A stretch of 33,213 bases of DNA from CAMYMG01 sp038259455 (lineage in GTDB: Bacteria > Pseudomonadota > Alphaproteobacteria > Rhizobiales > Rhizobiaceae), in assembly GCA_038259455.1 (NCBI GenBank), contig JBBSOT010000012.1:1-33213 (forward strand), in the 5' to 3' direction. The position numbers were made by a program, and so were the translations under genes. Numbering within the stretch: position 1 is the first letter of the stretch; every line of letters begins with the position of its first letter. Shown here piece after piece: positions 16,318-24,218 of the stretch. The notes beneath the pieces are model-generated. The model searched no databases, was not told where the DNA came from, and worked only from the letters and a program-made list of their open reading frames with translations.

Positions 16318-17232
16318 TCAGTAGCGTTGGGGCACATACATGTTCGTCGGCACCGGGTGACGCACATAGTCGTCGTGGTGAACCCGCGGCGGCAGTTCGA
16401 TCTCGGGCTTCGGCACGTCGCCATAAGGTATTTGCGCCAGCAGGTGCGCGATGCAATTGAGGCGTGCCTTCTTCTTGTCTACGGCCTGCACCACCCACCA
16501 GGGCGCATCTTCCGTGTGGGTGCGCGCCAGCATCTCCTCCTTGGCCCTTGTGTAGTCTTCCCAGTGCACCCGGCTTTCCATGTCCATCGGCGATAGCTTC
16601 CACTGCTTCAGCGGATCGTGGATGCGCATCTTGAAACGGAACTGCTGCTCATCGTCGGTGATCGAGAACCAGTATTTGATCAGCACGATGCCGGAGCGCA
16701 CCAGCATGCGTTCGAATTCGGGGACCGAGCGAAAGAACTCCTCGAGCTCATCCTTGGTGCAGAAACCCATGACCCGCTCGACGCCGGCGCGGTTGTACCA
16801 GGAGCGGTCGAACATCACCATTTCGCCTGCTGCGGGTAAATGCGGCACGTAGCGCTGGAAGTACCACTGGTTCTTCTCCCGGTTGGTCGGTGCCGGCAGC
16901 GCGACGACGCGGCAGATGCGCGGGTTGAGGCGCTGCGTTACCCGCTTGATCGCACCGCCCTTGCCGGCCGAGTCGCGGCCCTCGAAGATCACCAGCACCT
17001 TCAGTTTCCGGTGCTGCACCCAATCCTGCAAGCGAACCAGTTCGTGCTGCAGCCGGAACAGTTCGCGGAAGTAGATCTTGCGATCGAGCGTCTGTTCCGC
17101 CGGCCCGCTCAGCCCCTCGGCAACCAGCTCGTCCAGCCGGTCTTCCTCCATCTGCATCTCCAGTTCCTCGTCGAAACTGTCGGCAACTTCCTGCCTGATG
17201 CGGCTGAGTTCGTATCGCTGGCGGTCGTCCAT
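16318..17232 (-). CDS. ppk2: polyphosphate kinase 2 family protein
   Basis: 304-residue PPK2. These enzymes transfer phosphate between polyphosphate and nucleoside di- or monophosphates. Walker A is EGRDSAGKGG (84-93), Walker B is VMFDRSWYNRAG (139-150, Asp142), followed by the lid region with GVERVMGF and the conserved WKLSPMD and DAPWWVV segments. Single-domain and about 300 residues long, it fits the one-domain PPK2 group typical of rhizobia; the nucleotide preference cannot be assigned. The start at 17232 (GGGGA 7 bases upstream) is preferred over a 36-residue longer form from 17340, which would add a poorly conserved-looking leader. It is divergent from the ACT-domain gene. Confidence 0.93.
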   Translation of the reverse strand: MDDRQRYELSRIRQEVADSFDEELEMQMEEDRLDELVAEGLSGPAEQTLDRKIYFRELFRLQHELVRLQDWVQHRKLKVLVIFEGRDSAGKGGAIKRVTQRLNPRICRVVALPAPTNREKNQWYFQRYVPHLPAAGEMVMFDRSWYNRAGVERVMGFCTKDELEEFFRSVPEFERMLVRSGIVLIKYWFSITDDEQQFRFKMRIHDPLKQWKLSPMDMESRVHWEDYTRAKEEMLARTHTEDAPWWVVQAVDKKKARLNCIAHLLAQIPYGDVPKPEIELPPRVHHDDYVRHPVPTNMYVPQRY

Positions 17233-17390
17233 CGTGCGGTCCCCGTTGTCGGCATACCACTCGCCGCCTTTTGCAACAGTGATGTGACAAAGGCACGCGG
17301 CGGCCAAGGTTTGCTGCTCTGCGAAAGGGTTGGCGCGCATTTACAGACCCTTGCTCATCTGACACGATCATCGGCCACAAGGATGGTCCG

Positions 17391-17930
17391 ATGGCCAAAC
17401 AATTGATCCTGAGTTTCATCGCCGATGATCGGCCGGGTCTGGTCGACAGCCTGTCTCGGGCCGTCACCGAACTGGATGGCAACTGGCTGGAAAGCCGGAT
17501 GGCGCACATGGCGGAAAAGTTCGCCGGCGTTGCCCGCGTGGAGTTGCCGGATTCCGGCAAGGCCGAGGCGCTCAGGGCCCGGCTTTCGGCGCTCGAAAGC
17601 GACGGATTCCACATTTTTGTGGCAGAGGCCGAGCAGCCGTCAGGCCAGTTGGGCGCCGCCCTCGTGATTGATCTGGTCGGCCCGGATCACCCGGGCATTG
17701 TGCACGACGTCGCACATTGCCTCGCCGCGCACGGCGTCAGCGTTGAAACCATGGATACGTATACGCAGGATGCCCCGATGGGCGGCGGCAAATTGTTCCT
17801 TGCCCATCTGGAGGTTCGGATCCCCGAGGACTTGCCGGAAGAGAAATTGCGCGACGATCTCGAACAACTGGCCAGCGCCCTCGTCGTCGACCTCGATATC
17901 CGCAAGGCCGATACCGCTTCTGCTCCCTAG
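17391..17930 (+). CDS. double ACT-domain protein, GcvR-like
   Basis: 179 residues comprising two ACT domains: residues about 4-75 (LILSFIADDRPGLVDSLSRAVTE) and about 88-170 (VIDLVGPDHPGIVHDVAHCLAAHGVSVETM). The domain pair and length match GcvR, the glycine cleavage system repressor accessory protein of enterobacteria, but no gcv gene or GcvA is nearby. The role as an amino-acid-binding regulatory protein is therefore inference from fold. The start at 17391 has AGGA about 10 bases upstream, a moderate site. It is monocistronic by appearance, followed by tRNA-Thr on the other strand. Confidence 0.85.
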   Translation: MAKQLILSFIADDRPGLVDSLSRAVTELDGNWLESRMAHMAEKFAGVARVELPDSGKAEALRARLSALESDGFHIFVAEAEQPSGQLGAALVIDLVGPDHPGIVHDVAHCLAAHGVSVETMDTYTQDAPMGGGKLFLAHLEVRIPEDLPEEKLRDDLEQLASALVVDLDIRKADTASAP

Positions 17931-18030
17931 GCAGAGGCTTGCCTCGGGCCACGCGATGCGCCTGAGGGGAATTGATCCGACAGGATCCATCGCTGAATTA
18001 GAGGAGCCGCTGGGTTCTGGATAAAAGTGA

Positions 18031-18106
18031 TGGTGCCGCTTAGGTGACTCGAACACCTGACCCCGTCATTACGAATGACGTGCTCTACCAACTGAGCTAA
18101 AGCGGC
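18031..18106 (-). tRNA. tRNA-Thr (anticodon CGU)
   Basis: 76-nt tRNA read on the minus strand with encoded 3' CCA (18031-18033). The acceptor GCCGCTT pairs with AAGCGGC and the discriminator is A. The D-arm is GCTCAGTTGGTAGAGC. The anticodon stem CGTCA/TGACG encloses loop TTCGTAA, with anticodon CGT (complement of 18071-18073) reading ACG threonine codons. The T-arm is AGGTG-TTCGAGT-CACCT. All stems are fully paired. Confidence 0.97.
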
Positions 18107-18136
18107 CCCTTCGCGACAAGCACGATGGATGGCGGG

Positions 18137-18164
18137 TGATAGCTTCATTGCGCGGCCAATTCAA
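18137..18164 (-). promoter_or_regulatory. probable promoter of tRNA-Thr
   Basis: On the minus strand, -35-like TTGAAT (complement of 18159-18164, preceded by C as in the alphaproteobacterial CTTGA consensus) is followed after 16 bases by -10-like CTATCA (complement of 18137-18142). The -10 lies about 30 bases upstream of the mature tRNA 5' end, leaving a short leader for RNase P removal. Confidence 0.5.
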
Positions 18165-18246
18165 GACATGGCATGCGGCTTTTGAAAATTCACCTTAACG
18201 GCGCCTCGATGCCTTCTCATCACGTGTCCGTCGCACTAGGATGGTC

Positions 18247-18262
18247 CCCAAAGCGCTTTGGG
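18247..18262. promoter_or_regulatory. perfect 16-bp palindrome, LacI/GalR-type operator before thuA
   Basis: CCCAAAGCGCTTTGGG is a perfect palindrome at 18247-18262. Its centre, AAAGCGCTTT, is the typical core of LacI/GalR-family operators. Its right end overlaps the GGGAG ribosome site of thuA, 9 bases before the start codon. A bound repressor here would block transcription through the start region. In Sinorhizobium the thu genes are controlled by the LacI-type ThuR, which fits, but no lacI gene is in this window. Confidence 0.7.
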
Positions 18263-18270
18263 AGAATGAC

Positions 18271-19056
18271 ATGACAATTCGTGCGGTCGTCTGGGGTGAG
18301 AACGTTCATGAGCAGACCAGCGCTGAGGTTCGCGCACTATACCCGGATGGCATGCACACCGCGATCGCTGAAGCGCTAGGCCAGGACAAGGCCATCGAGG
18401 CGACAACCGCTACCTTGCAGGAACCCGAACATGGCCTGACGGTCGATCGACTGGCGAAGACCGACGTCCTTCTATGGTGGGGCCACGCAGCGCATGGCGA
18501 TGTCGATGATGCAATTGTCGAGCGCGTCCAGCAGCGCGTCTGGCAGGGCATGGGACTGATTGTCCTCCATTCGGGCCATTATTCGAAGATTTTCAAGCGC
18601 CTGATGGGCACGCCGTGCTCACTGAAGTGGCGCGAGGCTGGCGAACGCGAACGCGTCTGGGCAATCAATCGCGGCCACCCGATCGCGCAAGGCGTTGGCG
18701 AGTGTCTCGAAATTGCCGAGACAGAGATGTATGGCGAGCCTTTCGCCGTCCCCGAACCGATGGAGACGGTCTTCATCTCCTGGTACGAGGGCGGCGAGGT
18801 GTTCCGCTCAGGCATGACATGGCAGCGCGGCGCCGGAAGAATTTTCTATTTTTCACCCGGCCACGAAACCTATCCCGTCTACCACAATCCAGGTGTCCAG
18901 CGAGTGCTGCGCAATGCCGTTCACTGGGCACACAACCCGTCTCCCGCATGGACCGCGATCGCCGAGGCCCCGAACGTGCCTGTCGGCGAGGCCAAGGAAA
19001 AGATCGTCCAGAAGGGCGCCCGCCTGCATGCCGATGGCGACAAGGGCCTGAGTTGA
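18271..19056 (+). CDS. thuA: ThuA family protein (trehalose utilisation-type)
   Basis: 261-residue ThuA-domain protein with a class I glutamine-amidotransferase-like flavodoxin fold. Landmarks are AVVWGENVHEQ at the N-terminus, DVLLWWGHAAHG, GLIVLHSGHYSKIFKRLMG and GRIFYFSPGHETYPVYHNP. In Sinorhizobium, ThuA works with ThuB in catabolism of trehalose, maltitol and related disaccharides through 3-keto intermediates; the precise step of ThuA is less certain. The start at 18271 has GGGAG 6-7 bases upstream; the open frame from 18241 runs through the palindrome and is rejected. thuB follows after 10 bp in the same operon. Confidence 0.9.
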   Translation: MTIRAVVWGENVHEQTSAEVRALYPDGMHTAIAEALGQDKAIEATTATLQEPEHGLTVDRLAKTDVLLWWGHAAHGDVDDAIVERVQQRVWQGMGLIVLHSGHYSKIFKRLMGTPCSLKWREAGERERVWAINRGHPIAQGVGECLEIAETEMYGEPFAVPEPMETVFISWYEGGEVFRSGMTWQRGAGRIFYFSPGHETYPVYHNPGVQRVLRNAVHWAHNPSPAWTAIAEAPNVPVGEAKEKIVQKGARLHADGDKGLS

Positions 19057-19066
19057 GGACAGTTTC

Positions 19067-20122
19067 ATGATTCGTCTGCTGCTGCTCGGCACCGGCGGCA
19101 TCGCCGGCACCCACGTTGAGGAATTCGCGGTAGTTCCCGAATGCGAGATTGTCGCCTGCGTCGATCTTGTGCCCGGCAAGGCTGCGATTTTCGCCGCCCG
19201 GCACAAGCTCGCGCGTTCGTTCGAAAGCCTCGAGGCAGCGATCGCCTGGGACGGTTTCGATGCTGTGATCAACGCCACGCCCGACGGCGCACACAAGGCA
19301 ACGACGCTGGCCATTCTTGCGGCCGGAAAGCATGTATTCTGCGAAAAACCGCTGGCGCCGAGCCATGCCGATGCGCTCGCAATGACCGAAGCTGCCGAGG
19401 CGGCCGGCGTGATCAACATGGTCAATCTCACCTACCGCAATTCGCCCGCTCTCCAGCAGGCACGCAACATGGTGGAAACGGGCGAAATAGGATTGCTGCG
19501 CCATGTCGAGGCCGCATATCGGCAGAGCTGGCTGGTCAGCAAGGCGTGGGGCGACTGGCGCACCATGGACCAATGGCTTTGGCGCCTGTCCAAGGGCCAT
19601 GGCTCGACCGGTGTTCTGGGCGATGTCGGTATCCACATTCTCGATTTCGCAGCCTATGGCGCAGCCGATGATGTCGTCAGCCTGCAAGCCGATCTTGTGA
19701 CATTCCCGAAAGCCGGGAACGACCGCATCGGCAACTATTTGCTCGACGCCAATGACAGCGTCGCCATGACGGCGCGGTTGGCAGGCGGCGCTTTGGCGAC
19801 CATCGTCGCCACGCGCTACGCTACGGGCCACACCAATGATCTGACGCTTTTCCTGCATGGCACAAGTGGGGCGCTGCACATCGATTCCGTTGGCGCCAAA
19901 TCGCGTCTCAGCGCCTGTCTCGGTGAGGATATCGACAAGAGCCACTGGCGGGAACTCGAAACGCCGCCGGTCAGGCGCAATGCGCGTCGCTTCGCTGATG
20001 CCGTCGCGACCGGTATCAATGGCGAGCCGTCATTCCGGCGGGCCGCCGACATTCAGCAATTGATTGACGCGGCTTTTGAAAGCGCCGCTTCGGGCCGAAG
20101 GGTCGAGATCATCGTTCCATAG
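19067..20122 (+). CDS. thuB: Gfo/Idh/MocA family oxidoreductase (ThuB-like)
   Basis: 351-residue NAD(P)-dependent sugar dehydrogenase-type protein. The N-terminal Rossmann fold begins LLLGTGGIAGTHVEEF, and the family EKP motif is CEKPLAPS near residue 90. The C-terminal alpha/beta domain includes GHGSTGVLGDVGIHILD, where Asp and His are expected at the active site. The position directly after thuA with a GAGGA ribosome site supports ThuB. In rhizobia ThuB is linked to oxidation of disaccharides to 3-keto sugars. No thuEFGK transporter genes are adjacent. Confidence 0.9.
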   Translation: MIRLLLLGTGGIAGTHVEEFAVVPECEIVACVDLVPGKAAIFAARHKLARSFESLEAAIAWDGFDAVINATPDGAHKATTLAILAAGKHVFCEKPLAPSHADALAMTEAAEAAGVINMVNLTYRNSPALQQARNMVETGEIGLLRHVEAAYRQSWLVSKAWGDWRTMDQWLWRLSKGHGSTGVLGDVGIHILDFAAYGAADDVVSLQADLVTFPKAGNDRIGNYLLDANDSVAMTARLAGGALATIVATRYATGHTNDLTLFLHGTSGALHIDSVGAKSRLSACLGEDIDKSHWRELETPPVRRNARRFADAVATGINGEPSFRRAADIQQLIDAAFESAASGRRVEIIVP

Positions 20123-20151
20123 CGGAAAATGCCAGCTTTCTCAGGCAAGGC

Positions 20152-20189
20152 GTTGCTTGATCGCTTCGCGGCGGCTAACGATCAACAAC
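20152..20189 (+). other. stem-loop between thuB and the hypothetical membrane protein
   Basis: TTGATCG (20157-20163) and CGATCAA (20179-20185) form a perfect 7-bp stem with a 15-base loop. The stem extends by GTTG/CAAC with one bulged base. No T-run follows. It may end the thuAB transcript, or shape the leader of the next gene, whose start codon is about 30 bases downstream. Confidence 0.35.
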
Positions 20190-20216
20190 GCGAACTGCCG
20201 CAGTGGGGAAAACCGT

Positions 20217-21398
20217 TTGGATCCGATAGAAAAGGCGATCCGCAACGCTTTGGCGAAGGGAGATGCCGAGGACCGCGCCTTCCGTGAGAAGGTGTATCGC
20301 TCCGCATTTGCCGCGCTTGAGCGTGCCACGCAGTCGCAGCCAGAACTGACCGTCGAGACGGCCATCAACCGGCGCCGTAGTCTCCAGGCCAAGGTCACCA
20401 GCATCGAGTCGGAGTATATTCCTGCGCTTCAGCCGGAACCCGAGACGTCGCCCGTCGAGTCTGAGGAGGTCTCTCTGCAAGGTATGGCGCGCAATGATGA
20501 TGTCGCCCCCGATGCCGCAGTACCCGATGTAGTGCACGACGGGCAGACGCCCGGCCCAGCCGAGCCTGTCGCCCCTCCGATCCGGCTCGAAACGTCTCCG
20601 GCTTTCGGCCAGAATGCTGCCACCCGGCGCGAGCCAGAGGTCGATGTCGGCGTGGCTGCAGTTTCTCGCCCCGGACCTGCTGGGAAGGCAAGGACTGCGA
20701 ACGCCAGCGTCAGTGCAGACCGTGACGAGACGCGTTCTCGCCCCAGACGCGGTCCTTTCGCTGCCATGTTCATTGCGGTGACGCTGTTTGCCGCTGTCGC
20801 AATGGCCGGCTGGTGGGCCTTCCAGGTCGGCCTGTTCAAGTTGCCGTCCGAGATCGATACCTCCGTGCCCAACCCACCCAAAGTCGTCGATGGGGAGGAT
20901 TTCAATCCAGAGGAAGCCACGCCTGGCCTTTCGGAGCCCGGCAAGGCCGATGATCTGCGCAACTGGATCACTGTTTTCTCGCCGTCAGATGCATCTTCGG
21001 TCAACGCGCCTTCCGGCGCCACCGCGCAGGTTAGCAACGACGAGTCGGGCAATTTCCTGCGCATTCGCTCCGGGCCATCGGGCTCGGCAGTCATATTCGA
21101 TGTCGGGCAGGGCATTCTGGAGCAGCTGGCCGGCGGCAAGGCGGTGTTCGACATCGTGGCGCGCTCGGAGGGTGGCAAGCAGACCGAAATCTCGATCAGC
21201 TGCGATTTCGGCGAGCTTGGCGACTGCGGGCGCAAGCGCTACGTGGTCGGCTATGAACGCGCCGAATATCTGTTCGATGTCGAGTTCCCCCCCGGGCGTC
21301 CCGGAGCCGGCGGTTCGATCGCCATCAACTCGGACTTCGCCAATAGCGGCAATGCGGTCGACATTTATCAGATTCGCGTTTCGGTGACGAAGCAGTAG
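20217..21398 (+). CDS. hypothetical one-pass membrane protein with beta-rich C-terminal domain
   Basis: 393 residues; I do not recognise a named family. The N-terminal about 70 residues are helical and charged (DPIEKAIRNALAKGDAEDRA, then ALERATQSQPELTVETAINRRR). Residues about 71-178 are Pro/Glu-rich and low in order. One membrane helix spans about 181-206 (FAAMFIAVTLFAAVAMAGWW). The C-terminal about 140 residues are rich in alternating beta-type sequence with two close cysteines (329 and 337), resembling a small jelly-roll, and are expected in the periplasm. The start is TTG at 20217 with GGGGA at 20205-20209; the open frame from 20064 overlaps thuB and is rejected. It is 94 bp after thuB and converges on the ligase gene. 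Confidence 0.8.
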   Translation: MDPIEKAIRNALAKGDAEDRAFREKVYRSAFAALERATQSQPELTVETAINRRRSLQAKVTSIESEYIPALQPEPETSPVESEEVSLQGMARNDDVAPDAAVPDVVHDGQTPGPAEPVAPPIRLETSPAFGQNAATRREPEVDVGVAAVSRPGPAGKARTANASVSADRDETRSRPRRGPFAAMFIAVTLFAAVAMAGWWAFQVGLFKLPSEIDTSVPNPPKVVDGEDFNPEEATPGLSEPGKADDLRNWITVFSPSDASSVNAPSGATAQVSNDESGNFLRIRSGPSGSAVIFDVGQGILEQLAGGKAVFDIVARSEGGKQTEISISCDFGELGDCGRKRYVVGYERAEYLFDVEFPPGRPGAGGSIAINSDFANSGNAVDIYQIRVSVTKQ

Positions 21399-21405
21399 CC
21401 TCCGC

Positions 21406-21423
21406 GCAGCCCCGGCAGGCTGC
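21406..21423. terminator. hairpin in convergent gap
   Basis: GCAGCC (21406-21411) and GGCTGC (21418-21423) form a perfect 6-bp stem with a 6-base loop. It fills most of the 25-bp gap between the convergent hypothetical gene and the ligase gene. No T-run is seen on either side, so this is a modest bidirectional terminator candidate. Confidence 0.35.
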
Positions 21424-23028
21424 CTATCGATCGAGCAGTGCCTGCAAGGCCTCGATGCGGTCGGCCTCGTTGGGCGGTTTGTCCCAGCGCAGGCGAGAAA
21501 TGCGCGGGAAGCGCATCGCGCCGCCCGACTTGTGGCGCGTCGACCGGTTCAGTCCCTCGAAGGCCACTTCCAGAACCAGGCCCTGTTCGCGGTCGGCGCG
21601 CACCGACCGGACCGGCCCGAAGCGTTCGAGTGTATTGTCGCGCACATATTTGTCGATCTGCTTCAATTCCTGGTCGGTGAAGCCGAAATAGGCCTTGCCC
21701 ACCGGAACCAGTTCCTCGGCCCCTTCGGGTCCAGTCCATACGCCGAACGTGTAATCCGAATAGAAGCTCGACCGCTTGCCATGCCCGCGCTGGGCATACA
21801 TCAGCACCGCATCGACGATATGCGGATCGCGTTTCCACTTGAACCATGGGCCTTTCGGGCGGCCGGCGAGATAGGGCGAATCGCGCCGCTTCAGCATCAC
21901 GCCTTCAATCACCGGATGCGGCGGGCTCTTGCGCATCTCATCGAGCGCTGCCCAGCCGGAGAAGGGTGCCAGCGGCGACAGGTCGAAGCGGGTCGGCTCC
22001 AATGTCGCCACGAAATGCTCCAGCCTTTGGCGGCGCCGTGCGAACGGCAAGGCGCGCAAATCCTCGCCACTTTCGACCAATATGTCGTAGCAGCGCATGA
22101 ATGCGGGAAACTGCTGGCGCATCTTCGGCGACACGGTCTTGCGATTCAGCCTCTGTTGCAGGTCGGAGAAGGTACCTGTTGCCTCGAGCGGATTGCCAAC
22201 CAGCAACTCGCCGTCCAGCGTGCCCTCGAATTCCATGGCATCGACCAGATCCGGAAAGGCGCCCGATACGTCGTCGCCCGTGCGCGAGTAGAGCCTTTTG
22301 ACGCCGCCCTCCGCCACGGCTTGCACGCGGATGCCGTCCCACTTCCATTCGGCGGCATAGTCGTGCGGATCGAGCTTTTCGAGGTCGCTGTCGCCGACGG
22401 GGGTGGACAGCATGACGGGGCGGAACATCGCCTTGGCGGTCTGCTCCGGCTTCTCGGCCCGGCCCTCCAGCCAGGCAAAGAGTTCGCCATACGGGGGCGT
22501 CAGTCCGTGCCAGAGTTCCTCGATCTCGGCGACGTCCACCCTGCCGAACTCAGCCAGCGCCTGCTTGGCCAGCCGCGCCGACACACCGATGCGCAAACCG
22601 CCGGTCACCAGCTTGATGATCGCGTAGCGCGCCTCGATATCCGCGCGGTCCAGCAATCGCGCAAGTATCTCGGGTCCGTCCGACCGGCTGGCCCGCTGCA
22701 GGGTCGCCACCACGTCGCCCAGTGTCGGTCGGTGAACGTCCTCGCCTTGAAGGGTTGTTTCCGGCCAAACCAGCGAGACGGTCTCGGCAAGGTCGCCGAC
22801 GTAATCATAGGAGTAGCCGAACAGCACCGGGTCCATCCGTTCGGTCACCAGGGTGCGCAGCATGGCCGGCTTGACGGCCGAAATCGAGAGGTCGCCGGTG
22901 ATGGCAGCCAGCGCCAGACCCCGGTCCGGATCTTCGACCGATCGAAAATGGTCGACGAGCAGCGTCAGCTTGCCGTTGCGCGACGGCGTCAGCACCAGAC
23001 GGTCAAGCAGTTCTGCGAAACGCTGCAT
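21424..23028 (-). CDS. ATP-dependent DNA ligase (repair-cluster type)
   Basis: 534 residues. An N-terminal ligase DNA-binding domain (about 1-195, with YAIIKLVTGGLRIGVS) is followed by the nucleotidyltransferase core. The adenylated lysine is Lys229 in motif I KWDG, and motif III contains the Glu of LDGELL. The OB-fold ends the protein, with conserved VEVAFEGL and SLRFPRI-like segments (here LEVAFEGLNRSTRHKSGGAM). It belongs to the ligase family found next to Lhr, exonuclease and Pde genes in many proteobacteria and linked to tolerance of DNA-damaging agents such as cisplatin. The start at 23028 shares its A with the stop of the exonuclease gene upstream (TGATG), so the pair is translationally coupled. 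Confidence 0.94.
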   Translation of the reverse strand: MQRFAELLDRLVLTPSRNGKLTLLVDHFRSVEDPDRGLALAAITGDLSISAVKPAMLRTLVTERMDPVLFGYSYDYVGDLAETVSLVWPETTLQGEDVHRPTLGDVVATLQRASRSDGPEILARLLDRADIEARYAIIKLVTGGLRIGVSARLAKQALAEFGRVDVAEIEELWHGLTPPYGELFAWLEGRAEKPEQTAKAMFRPVMLSTPVGDSDLEKLDPHDYAAEWKWDGIRVQAVAEGGVKRLYSRTGDDVSGAFPDLVDAMEFEGTLDGELLVGNPLEATGTFSDLQQRLNRKTVSPKMRQQFPAFMRCYDILVESGEDLRALPFARRRQRLEHFVATLEPTRFDLSPLAPFSGWAALDEMRKSPPHPVIEGVMLKRRDSPYLAGRPKGPWFKWKRDPHIVDAVLMYAQRGHGKRSSFYSDYTFGVWTGPEGAEELVPVGKAYFGFTDQELKQIDKYVRDNTLERFGPVRSVRADREQGLVLEVAFEGLNRSTRHKSGGAMRFPRISRLRWDKPPNEADRIEALQALLDR

Positions 23029-24038
23029 CAGTCGCCCTCGTCTTCGTAGCCGACAAGATGCAGTGGCCGCGCGGCGATGCCCTGAAGCTCGCACCAGCGC
23101 ACCAGTGCTTCTTCACGGCCATGCGTTGCCCACACTTCAGACGCTCCGGTTTCTCCGATCGTTCGGGTCAGTTCGTCCCAATCGCCATGATCGGAGATGA
23201 TCAGCGGCAGTTCGACGCCACCCTGCTTGGCGCGCTGGCGAATGCGCATCCAGCCCGACGCAAAGCACGACATCGGGTCAGGAAAGCGCCGCGCCCAGCG
23301 GTCAGCAAAGGCCGATGGCGGGCCGACCACGATGGCGCCGGCAAAATCGCCCTTCGAGCCACCCTCGACCGTCGCGGGCCTGAGTTCACCCAACGCGATC
23401 CCCTGGCTCTCATAATAATCGCAAAGCTTGTTCAACGCGCCGTGGATGTAGATCGGCTTGTCGTAGCCGGCGTCGCGGATCAGCCGGATGACCCGTTGCG
23501 CCTTGCCGAGCGCATAAGCGCCGACGAGGTGGGCGCGCGCCGGGAATTGCTCGACCGAGGCCAGCAATTTGCCGATTTCATGCGTATCGGGCGGATGCCG
23601 GAAAACCGGAAGCCCGAATGTCGCTTCGGTGATGAACACGTCGCATGAGACCGGCTCGAACGCCGCGCAGGTGGCGTCGGCCTGACGCTTGTAGTCGCCC
23701 GAGGCAACAATGCGTGTTCCGCCGTGTTCCACGGCGATCTGCGCCGAACCGAGGACATGTCCTGCGGGGTGAAAAGTTACCGACACGCCGTTCACGGTCT
23801 GCGAATTGCCGATCTCTGCCACCTGGGTCGAGCCCGCGAAATCGGCGCCGTAGCGCAATGCCATGATGTCGAGCGTCTGCCTGGTTGCCAGCACGGATGC
23901 GTGGCCGGATCGGGCATGGTCGGAATGTCCGTGTGTGATCAGAGCACGCTCGACCGGGCGCACCGGATCGATATGGAAGTCGCCGGGCGGGCAGTAGAGG
24001 CCTTCGGGTCGGGGACGAAGCAGGTCACGGGCGCGCAT
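23028..24038 (-). CDS. ligase-associated DNA exonuclease (metallo-beta-lactamase fold)
   Basis: 336 residues of the MBL/beta-CASP family, similar to mRNA 3'-processing factors but here a DNA-processing enzyme. The metal motif HGHSDH is at 36-41, followed by the conserved HPAGHVLGSAQI segment, the Asp of ASGDYKRQAD and a late WATHGREEALV His. The Pseudomonas relative is a manganese-dependent nuclease. The start at 24038 is chosen from family length, because the AGGG upstream is very close; a 37-residue longer frame from 24149 looks non-coding. It is the first gene of the minus-strand pair and diverges from the Lhr helicase across 180 bp. Confidence 0.92.
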   Translation of the reverse strand: MRARDLLRPRPEGLYCPPGDFHIDPVRPVERALITHGHSDHARSGHASVLATRQTLDIMALRYGADFAGSTQVAEIGNSQTVNGVSVTFHPAGHVLGSAQIAVEHGGTRIVASGDYKRQADATCAAFEPVSCDVFITEATFGLPVFRHPPDTHEIGKLLASVEQFPARAHLVGAYALGKAQRVIRLIRDAGYDKPIYIHGALNKLCDYYESQGIALGELRPATVEGGSKGDFAGAIVVGPPSAFADRWARRFPDPMSCFASGWMRIRQRAKQGGVELPLIISDHGDWDELTRTIGETGASEVWATHGREEALVRWCELQGIAARPLHLVGYEDEGD

Positions 24039-24218
24039 CGCCCTAACATAGGTGTTCGGCTGACGCGGGGAAGGGAGATGCGGCGCAATCTTGGAGGGGC
24101 GCGCCCATGTGCTGCCTGGGGAAACCAGGGGGAGGGCACCACCTAACAAACGTCATGTGCTGGAGGGCCTGCACGGCGAGCATGCTCTCGTGCAATTGTT
24201 CGAGGAAGGCGGCTCTCG

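Noticed and set aside
17233..17390. Glycine riboswitch or other leader RNA before the GcvR-like gene
   Set aside because: The gap is short and shows no conserved riboswitch core or paired stems that I can identify.
18773..19945. 390-codon minus-strand frame opposite thuA/thuB
   Set aside because: Both plus-strand genes are clear family members with good starts. The antisense frame spans the junction of the two and has no homology pattern.
21532..23049. 505-codon open frame on plus, opposite the ligase gene
   Set aside because: It is an antisense shadow of a well-conserved ligase. Its translation has no recognisable domain and is rich in Arg, Gln and His, as expected from GC-biased third positions.
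24039..24218. LexA-type SOS box in the repair-module promoter region
   Set aside because: No GTTC-N7-GTTC or its complement is present.
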